In this document: piece after piece, positions 7,484 through 12,476 of the stretch | How the letters are laid out: every line of letters starts with the position of its first letter | Position numbering within the stretch: the first letter of the stretch is position 1 | NCBI GenBank assembly: GCA_019412865.1 | Contig: DXOJ01000489.1 | Location: forward strand, 1 to 12,476 | Source of the DNA: Bacteroides sp. | GTDB lineage: Bacteria; Bacteroidota; Bacteroidia; Bacteroidales; Bacteroidaceae | Reading direction: 5' to 3' | Length of the DNA stretch: 12,476 nt | Notes under the pieces: generated by a model | Database searches by the model: none | What the model saw: the letters and a program-made list of their open reading frames with translations, nothing else | Told to the model about the DNA's origin: nothing | Position numbers and translations under genes: made by a program

Positions 7484-8083
7484 GATTCGGTCGGCTTCGA
7501 TATATCCGTTCATTACAGCATAAATAGTCAGCCCGGAGACAGACTTAATGCCTAATTTCTCCGTGATATTTTTTCGGTGAGTGATAACGGTAGTCAGGCT
7601 GATATTCAGTTTATCTGCTATTTCTTTGTTGATTAATCCTTTGGTTATCAGTACGAGCACTTCTATTTCACGGGCGGATAGAATTTCCTGATGAGGCTGC
7701 ATCGGAGGCATGGGCGGCATATCTTTTACCGGATAACCGTCGTGGTGAGCATGTTGGTGAAGTTTCAATATATTTTTTACCAGCTCTTCTTCGGATTCGT
7801 AAATGTTGAGTACAGGTACGCCGGACAGTTGGAATTGCGGACTGTCGCTTGCCAATACAATCGTTTTTCGTTTCCGGGGGAGAAAGAAAGCGTTGTGCTC
7901 CACGTAAATCTGTGCGGAAATGAAATAGTGGGCATACATATCCGGAGTATCGTCCATCAGTTCGCTGAAGTGATGGAAAGTCCGTATGGTTGCCATAGGA
8001 ATCATTTCCTCCAAGATTCCTTTCAGACCGAGAGAGGTCAATGTATTGGCTTCTATAATTGCTATTTCGGGTTGATAATTCAT
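7481..8083 (-). CDS. LuxR-type transcriptional regulator with degenerate receiver
   Basis: A 200-residue regulator. The C-terminal residues 134-195 are a clear LuxR/FixJ helix-turn-helix (LSAREIEVLVLITKGLINKE, then IADKLNISLTTVITHRKNI). The N-terminal 105 residues are the size of a response-regulator receiver and begin with a receiver-like strand (EIAIIEANTL), but the usual acidic pair is reduced to one Glu (residue 11) and I see no phospho-acceptor Asp in the expected strand (HYFISAQIYVEH), so control by phosphorylation is unlikely. The hinge at 109-131 is rich in His, Met and Pro (HQHAHHDG, MPPMPPMQPH), which could bind metal or heme; this is speculation. It is 16 nt downstream of the FAD oxidoreductase and probably shares its transcript. 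It ends just upstream of the TonB receptor, its plausible target. Confidence 0.9.
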   Translation of the reverse strand: MNYQPEIAIIEANTLTSLGLKGILEEMIPMATIRTFHHFSELMDDTPDMYAHYFISAQIYVEHNAFFLPRKRKTIVLASDSPQFQLSGVPVLNIYESEEELVKNILKLHQHAHHDGYPVKDMPPMPPMQPHQEILSAREIEVLVLITKGLINKEIADKLNISLTTVITHRKNITEKLGIKSVSGLTIYAVMNGYIEADRI

Positions 8084-8099
8084 TTTTGTGTAAGTTTAA

Positions 8100-9752
8100 T
8101 TAATGATTGAAATAGTTGGCTACTGCTTCTGCACATCGTTCGCCGTCTACTCCGGCAGACACAATTCCTCCGGCATAGCCTGCGCCTTCTCCGCAAGGAA
8201 ATAATCCGCGAACGGTGACATGTTGCAGAGTATCCTTATCGCGTATGATACGAACGGGAGAAGAAGTTCGTGTCTCCACACCAATCATTACTGCCTCATT
8301 AGTCAGGAACCCGTGACTGCTTCGTCCGAATTGTTGGAAACCAAGAGATAGCCTTTTATTAATAAATGATGGCATCCAGAAATGAAGTGGAGACGAAATC
8401 AATCCCGGACTATAGGATGACTCGGGCAGATCGTAACTCAATTTCTTGCGGGTAAAATCCAGCATGCGTTGTGCTGGAGCAGTCTGTCGTCTGCCTCCCT
8501 GCAACCAGCATTGACGTTCCAATTCCTCTTGAAAGTGAAGAACAGATAGTAACTGTGAATTAATCTCTGAAAGTTGTGAACTTTTCAAATTCGGATTCAG
8601 TGCCATCAGCTGTTCATCTTGTTTCGCAGCCAACTCTTCATTCCTTATTTTTAATTCTTCATTTTCCAAATCTTCCGGTTGAATTTCCACTACCATTCCC
8701 GAATTGCTCCACCGTGACCCACGGTTGGCAGGAGACATTCCGTTCACTACCACTTGTTCCGGTCCGCTCGCGGCAGGAACGATGAAACCTCCGGGACACA
8801 TACAGAAACTATATACTCCTCTGCCTTCTGCCTGTGTTACAAAGCTGTATTCAGCAGCGGGCAGGTATTTGCCCCGTCCATTCTTATTATGGTATTGTAT
8901 TTGATCGATCAACATTGCCGGATGTTCCAGACGTACTCCGACAGCGATTCCTTTCGCCTCAATCGTCACATTATTGGCAGCCAGCCAACGATATACATCT
9001 CTTGCCGAATGTCCGGTTGCCAGTATCACAGGTCCGAGAAAGGTCTTTCCTGTATTTGTTTCGATACCTTTGACTTCACCGTTCTCAATAATCAATGCAT
9101 CCATTCGTGTCTGGAAATGTACTTCTCCACCGCATTCGATAATGGTATTCCGCATATTTTCAATGACACGTGGCAATTTGTCTGTTCCGATATGCGGATG
9201 CGCATCCACCAATATCGAAGTCGAAGCTCCATGCTGGCAAAATACATTCAGAATCTTATCTACATTTCCTCTCTTCTTGCTCCGGGTATAGAGTTTCCCA
9301 TCCGAATAAGCTCCTGCACCTCCTTCTCCGAAACTGTAATTCGATTCCGGATCAACAGTGTGTTCCCTGCTGATTTGTGCCAGATCTTTCTTACGTTCGC
9401 GCACGTCTTTTCCACGTTCGATGACAATAGGACGTAATCCGAGTTCAACGAGGCGTAAGGCAGCGAATAGCCCGCCGGGACCTGCGCCAACGACAATCAC
9501 TTGCGGTTTTCCCTCTACATTATTATATATAGTACGTTCGTACTCATCTTCTTGCGGCATTTCCTTGATGTATGCCCTTACCTTCAGATTGACGAAGATA
9601 GTCCGCTGGCGTGCATCAATACTCCGTTTCAAGATTCGGGTAGCGGTGATGTCACGTAAATTCAGACCTTTTTCTTTAGAAAGATATTCCTTTAATTTCT
9701 GTTCGTTTGCTGCGATTTCGGGAAGTATACGGAGTTGGTATTCTTGTGTCAT
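8100..9752 (-). CDS. NAD(P)/FAD-dependent oxidoreductase, COG2509-like
   Basis: A 550-residue predicted flavoprotein of the uncharacterised FAD-dependent dehydrogenase group (COG2509-like). Residues 1-80 are the small N-terminal domain typical of this group. The dinucleotide-binding motif is at 85-94 (VIVVGAGPGG), with the ribose-binding Glu/Arg at 112-113. The second conserved motif ATGHSARD is at 245-252, and the C-terminal FAD motif CGEGAGYAGGIVSAG is at 520-534. The reaction is unknown; family members resemble geranylgeranyl-reductase-like or thioredoxin-reductase-like flavoproteins. Residues about 362-401 form a charged, low-complexity stretch (ENEELKIRNEEL, then SSQLSEINSQL) that looks like an in-frame insertion between two conserved regions. 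The gene starts 66 nt after radA and is followed after 16 nt by the LuxR-type regulator. The start at 9752 fits the N-terminal domain. Confidence 0.92.
   Translation of the reverse strand: MTQEYQLRILPEIAANEQKLKEYLSKEKGLNLRDITATRILKRSIDARQRTIFVNLKVRAYIKEMPQEDEYERTIYNNVEGKPQVIVVGAGPGGLFAALRLVELGLRPIVIERGKDVRERKKDLAQISREHTVDPESNYSFGEGGAGAYSDGKLYTRSKKRGNVDKILNVFCQHGASTSILVDAHPHIGTDKLPRVIENMRNTIIECGGEVHFQTRMDALIIENGEVKGIETNTGKTFLGPVILATGHSARDVYRWLAANNVTIEAKGIAVGVRLEHPAMLIDQIQYHNKNGRGKYLPAAEYSFVTQAEGRGVYSFCMCPGGFIVPAASGPEQVVVNGMSPANRGSRWSNSGMVVEIQPEDLENEELKIRNEELAAKQDEQLMALNPNLKSSQLSEINSQLLSVLHFQEELERQCWLQGGRRQTAPAQRMLDFTRKKLSYDLPESSYSPGLISSPLHFWMPSFINKRLSLGFQQFGRSSHGFLTNEAVMIGVETRTSSPVRIIRDKDTLQHVTVRGLFPCGEGAGYAGGIVSAGVDGERCAEAVANYFNH
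8550..8669 (-). repeat. Low-complexity in-frame insertion in the FAD oxidoreductase gene
   Basis: On the coding strand this 120-nt stretch begins with a purine/AT-rich near-repeat (GAAAATGAAGAATTAAAAA, then AGGAATGAAGAGTTG) encoding NEEL twice. It ends with two related segments (TCACAACTT and TCACAGTT, both encoding SQL). The flanking protein (VVEIQPED before, LHFQEELERQCW after) is conserved-looking, while the stretch itself is charged and coil-like. I infer a repeat-derived insertion of about 40 codons that kept the frame. The central AAKQDEQLMALNPNL could be native. Exact ends need comparison with homologues. Confidence 0.5.
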
Positions 9753-9790
9753 TTAGTTATTATTGATATTGTTTTCGATTATCCAATTAG

Positions 9791-9835
9791 AAAAACGGGC
9801 TATTTATGCATCAGTGTCTTATCCGAATAAAGCCC
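9791..9835 (-). terminator. Possible terminator at the 3' end of radA
   Basis: On the minus strand GGGCTTTAT (9827-9835, inside the last radA codons) can pair with ATAAATAGCCC (9797-9807) with a small bulge, followed by CGTTTTTC. The loop of about 19 nt and the bulge make it a weak example. It may only partly separate radA from the oxidoreductase gene. Confidence 0.4.
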
Positions 9836-11186
9836 TGAACGCCTCTTCTACTTTTCTCACCGGTACTAATTCTATCTTCAGTTTTTGGGTATCGATCCCT
9901 TGCAAGTTATATTTAGGTAGCAAGAAACGTTTGAAACCTAACTTTTCAGCTTCACCGATACGCTGTTCAATTCGATTCACAGGACGTATCTCTCCCGACA
10001 GACCGATTTCTCCCGCCATACAAACTTCCGGTTCAATGGCTGCATCCATATTGGAAGAAAGGATTGCACTGATAACCGGCAGATCGATAGCCGGATCATT
10101 CACTTTCAATCCTCCGGCAATATTCAGGAACACATCTTTCTGTGCTAGCTTAAATCCCACCCGCTTTTCGAGAACAGCCAGCAGCATATTCATTCTTCTC
10201 AAATCGAAACCGGTTGCCGAACGTTGCGGATTTCCGTAGACTGCAGAGCTTACCAAAGCCTGTGTCTCAATCAAAAACGGGCGAATCCCCTCAATGGCGG
10301 AGGCAATGGCTACCCCGCTCATCCCTTCATGATCCTGACTTAGCAAAAGTTCGGAAGGATTACTCACTTGGCGCAACCCATCCTGACGCATTTCATAAAT
10401 ACCTAATTCTGCCGTACTACCGAAACGATTCTTGATACTGCGTAGAATACGATACATATAATGTTGGTCGCCCTCAAATTGAAGAACAGTATCTACGATA
10501 TGTTCCAGCACTTTAGGTCCTGCAATACTTCCTTCCTTATTAATATGTCCGATCAGCAATACAGGCGTATGTGTTTCTTTCGCAAAACGAAGAATAGACG
10601 CCGAACACTCTCTGACTTGCGCTATACTTCCGGGAGACGATTCGATACTTTCGGTGGAAATAGTCTGTATAGAGTCGATAATCACTAAATCGGGATTCGT
10701 ATTCTTGATATGCACATAAATCTGTTCGAGTGAAGTCTCGCAAACGATCAGGCAATCGCTGGAAGTGTCAGAGAGACGGTCGGCACGAAGTTTCAGCTGT
10801 CGTGCACTCTCTTCACCGGATACATAAAGAATCTTCTTTTCCGGCATGTGCAGTACGGTCTGCATGACGAGCGTCGATTTACCGATTCCCGGTTCGCCGC
10901 CTATCAGGACAAGAGAACCCTGTACAAGTCCGCCTCCCAATACACGATTCAGTTCATCATCGTGCATATTGATACGTGGCTCGTCGTCTGCCTCTATATC
11001 GCTAAGTGCCAGTGGCTTGGGCTTTTGTGTTTCAATGCCCGACACCGGACGGCGGTTAGTGGGTTCTTTCCGTACGATTTCTTCAACATACGTATTCCAT
11101 TCTCCACACGACGGACATTTACCCACCCATTTGGGTGAATCCTGTCCGCAATTACTGCATACATATACGGTTTTCTCTTTTGCCAT
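9819..11186 (-). CDS. radA: DNA repair protein RadA (Sms)
   Basis: RadA is a RecA-like ATPase that promotes branch migration of recombination intermediates in the cytoplasm. The 455 residues, the usual length, contain the N-terminal zinc finger (Cys10, 13, 24, 27), Walker A GGEPGIGKST (96-105), Walker B LVIIDS (167-172), the RadA-specific KNRFG motif (252-256), and the C-terminal Lon-protease-like domain (about 290-455, including SGEIRPVNRIEQRIGEAEKL). The start is supported by the zinc finger position and by a Shine-Dalgarno-like AGAAAGGAA at 11192-11200. It lies 87 nt after ansA on the minus strand, with a promoter candidate and a hairpin in the gap. A terminator-like structure at its 3' end suggests partial separation from the downstream oxidoreductase. 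Confidence 0.98.
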   Translation of the reverse strand: MAKEKTVYVCSNCGQDSPKWVGKCPSCGEWNTYVEEIVRKEPTNRRPVSGIETQKPKPLALSDIEADDEPRINMHDDELNRVLGGGLVQGSLVLIGGEPGIGKSTLVMQTVLHMPEKKILYVSGEESARQLKLRADRLSDTSSDCLIVCETSLEQIYVHIKNTNPDLVIIDSIQTISTESIESSPGSIAQVRECSASILRFAKETHTPVLLIGHINKEGSIAGPKVLEHIVDTVLQFEGDQHYMYRILRSIKNRFGSTAELGIYEMRQDGLRQVSNPSELLLSQDHEGMSGVAIASAIEGIRPFLIETQALVSSAVYGNPQRSATGFDLRRMNMLLAVLEKRVGFKLAQKDVFLNIAGGLKVNDPAIDLPVISAILSSNMDAAIEPEVCMAGEIGLSGEIRPVNRIEQRIGEAEKLGFKRFLLPKYNLQGIDTQKLKIELVPVRKVEEAFRALFG

Positions 11187-11212
11187 CGAAATTCCTTTCT
11201 TCTTGTAGGGTA

Positions 11213-11220
11213 CAAAAATA
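11213..11220 (-). promoter_or_regulatory. Candidate -7 box for radA
   Basis: TATTTTTG on the minus strand fits TAnnTTTG and is 27 nt before the radA start, the same distance as for ansA. The -33 region is occupied by the inverted repeat at 11221-11249 and no TTTG is visible. Confidence 0.45.
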
Positions 11221-11249
11221 GGGATAATTTATTAGAAATAAGTTATCCC
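11221..11249 (-). promoter_or_regulatory. Inverted repeat between ansA and radA (terminator or operator)
   Basis: GGGATAATTTATT (11221-11233) and AATAAGTTATCCC (11237-11249) are reverse complements except for one position, with a 3-nt centre. On the minus strand it is followed directly by TATTTTTG, so it could be a weak AT-rich terminator for ansA. It also directly abuts the radA -7 candidate and could be an operator. Confidence 0.55.
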
Positions 11250-11273
11250 TGCCTAATAGAAATAGGATGAAGC

Positions 11274-12311
11274 CTACAGAGTTATCTCTCCTGCTATCGA
11301 ACGGTTCATCCGGTCGCGTACCTCATCCGGGGTATATCCATGTCCCAGTAAGAACATTAATTTAGTGACTGCCGATTCCGTTGTACTGTCATATCCGGAG
11401 ACAACGCCTGCCTGCAATAACTGGTATCCTGTTTCGTAACGTTCCATTTCTACCATTCCTGCGCTGCATTGTGTTACGTTGACAATCACAATTCCACGTT
11501 CACTGGCCTGACAGAGCCGGCGTATAAACCATTCCTTTCGGGGAGCATTCCCCGAACCGTATGTTTCGAGCACAACCGCCTTTAAACCTTCAATCCCCAG
11601 AATGGTGGCAATTACATTTTCCTGGATGCCCGGAAAGAGCTTCAGTACCACTACATTGGTATCCAGCAAATAGTGCGGTTTCAATTCCCGTTCTTCACCA
11701 TTTCCGTGAATTTGTACATTATTATATTTAATATGGATTCCCGCTTCCGCCAATACCGGATAATTGAAAGAACGGAATGCATTGAAGTTTTCTGCATTCA
11801 TCTTTGTCGTACGGTTCCCCCGCATCAGGTGATTTTCAAAGAAGATGCATACTTCGGGCACCAGTGCCCTTCCTTCCTTGTTTTGTGCAATGGCAATCTC
11901 GATACTGGTCATCAGATTTTCCTTTCCGTCCGTGCGGAGTACGCCGATGGGAAGCTGTGAGCCTGTGAGGATAACAGGTTTGTCCAGTCCTTCCAGCATA
12001 AAACTTAGTGCGGAAGCGGTATAAGCCATCGTGTCCGTTCCGTGCAGGATGACGAAGCCGTGGTAACGATTGTAGTTGTCATGAATAATGCGTACCAGCT
12101 TCCGCCACATATCCGGTTCCATGTCCGACGAATCCATCGGAGGATCAAACTGATAGGTGTCAATTGGAAAATTGAACTTTTGCAGTTCGGGGATATATTT
12201 TTGCAGTTGCTCGAAGTTAAAGTTCTCCAGAGCACCTGTCGCGGCATTCTCAATCATACCAATTGTTCCACCGGTGTAGATTAACAATACGGAAGTATTT
12301 AATGGGCTCAT
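11274..12311 (-). CDS. ansA: Type I (cytoplasmic) L-asparaginase
   Basis: Hydrolyses L-asparagine to aspartate and ammonia. With the start at 12311 the protein has 345 residues, close to the AnsA norm. The first catalytic motif YTGGTIGM (12-19, nucleophile Thr16) and the second HGTDTMAYT (90-98, Thr92/Asp93) are intact, with Lys170 in RGNRTTK. The segments RTTK and TQC (Cys282) correspond to the allosteric asparagine site of E. coli AnsA, so allosteric control may be conserved. The frame is open 23 codons upstream to 12380, giving MTFCYLFIKSIIIF, but I reject that start: a promoter -7 candidate (12338-12345) lies inside the extension, and TSVLLIYTGGT at the N-terminus fits known proteins. No signal peptide with the chosen start, consistent with type I. 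Confidence 0.95.
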   Translation of the reverse strand: MSPLNTSVLLIYTGGTIGMIENAATGALENFNFEQLQKYIPELQKFNFPIDTYQFDPPMDSSDMEPDMWRKLVRIIHDNYNRYHGFVILHGTDTMAYTASALSFMLEGLDKPVILTGSQLPIGVLRTDGKENLMTSIEIAIAQNKEGRALVPEVCIFFENHLMRGNRTTKMNAENFNAFRSFNYPVLAEAGIHIKYNNVQIHGNGEERELKPHYLLDTNVVVLKLFPGIQENVIATILGIEGLKAVVLETYGSGNAPRKEWFIRRLCQASERGIVIVNVTQCSAGMVEMERYETGYQLLQAGVVSGYDSTTESAVTKLMFLLGHGYTPDEVRDRMNRSIAGEITL

Positions 12312-12337
12312 AAGCTGATTTTGTGCGATTGTTTTCG

Positions 12338-12345
12338 CAAATATA
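12338..12345 (-). promoter_or_regulatory. Candidate -7 box for ansA
   Basis: TATATTTG on the minus strand matches TAnnTTTG and lies 27 nt before the chosen ansA start. An upstream TTTTG is present at a spacing of about 24 nt, slightly longer than typical. It supports the downstream start codon at 12311. Confidence 0.5.
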
Positions 12346-12476
12346 ATAATAGATTTGATAAATAAGTAACAAAATGTCATAAAAGTAAAGGCGAATGACC
12401 GGGTAAAGCGCAGGCGAAAGATTCTTTTTATCAGAAAAAAACCGAAAAAAGTGATAGATTGAACGTTTTTATTATT

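Noticed and set aside
8754..9437. Plus-strand open frame of 227 codons
   Set aside because: It lies entirely opposite the well-supported FAD oxidoreductase and has no recognisable domain; other long antisense frames within U32, the receptor and ansA were rejected for the same reason.
12312..12380. Upstream start for asparaginase giving a hydrophobic N-terminus
   Set aside because: It would suggest a signal anchor and periplasmic enzyme, but the residues are type I, and a promoter candidate lies inside the extension.
12381..12476. Gene start or regulatory element at the right edge
   Set aside because: Only loosely similar GTAAAG/AGGCGAA strings are visible; no start, promoter or stem is convincing in the 96 nt available.

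Overview
The window looks like a Bacteroides chromosome segment, species not resolvable by reading alone. Supporting this are the proteins (a MetA of the Bacteroides/Firmicutes type, a long peptidase-U32-family protein, a classical TonB-dependent receptor, a LuxR-type regulator), moderate base composition, and minus-strand promoter candidates with the Bacteroides -7 form TAnnTTTG. Most genes are housekeeping. The unusual content lies in the gaps and in two places where repeat-like DNA appears to have entered genes.

Left arm, plus strand (1-4340): the 3' part of metA (methionine synthesis), a peptidase-U32-family RNA-hydroxylation-type protein, a membrane protein with a periplasmic SH3-like region and a C-terminal zinc ribbon, and a GNAT acetyltransferase. 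metA and the U32 gene overlap by four bases (ATGA). A second ATGA occurs at the end of the U32 gene, but there the reading frame runs through a palindromic repeat element before reaching the likely true start of the membrane protein. The four genes are probably co-transcribed.

Convergent gap (4341-4858): no gene. It holds a 22-nt-period array of GC-rich 12-bp palindromes that is symmetric as a whole about 4523/4524, a strong stem-loop terminator, and five copies of a TTATTGTCAG motif in both orientations.

Right arm, minus strand, read from right to left: type I L-asparaginase (ansA), radA, an FAD-dependent oxidoreductase, a LuxR-type regulator with a degenerate receiver, then a TonB-dependent receptor. 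radA and ansA have their own promoter candidates. The oxidoreductase and regulator are 16 nt apart and probably co-transcribed. The regulator lies just upstream of the receptor and may control it.

The most notable feature is a dispersed inverted-repeat element present twice (2639-2811 and 7395-7483). Its 31-nt arms are three tandem 9-mers of the form CRCAGAGGA. Arms are conserved while the interior differs completely (107 nt against 21 nt). One copy sits inside the metA operon and the other between the regulator stop codon and the receptor promoter.
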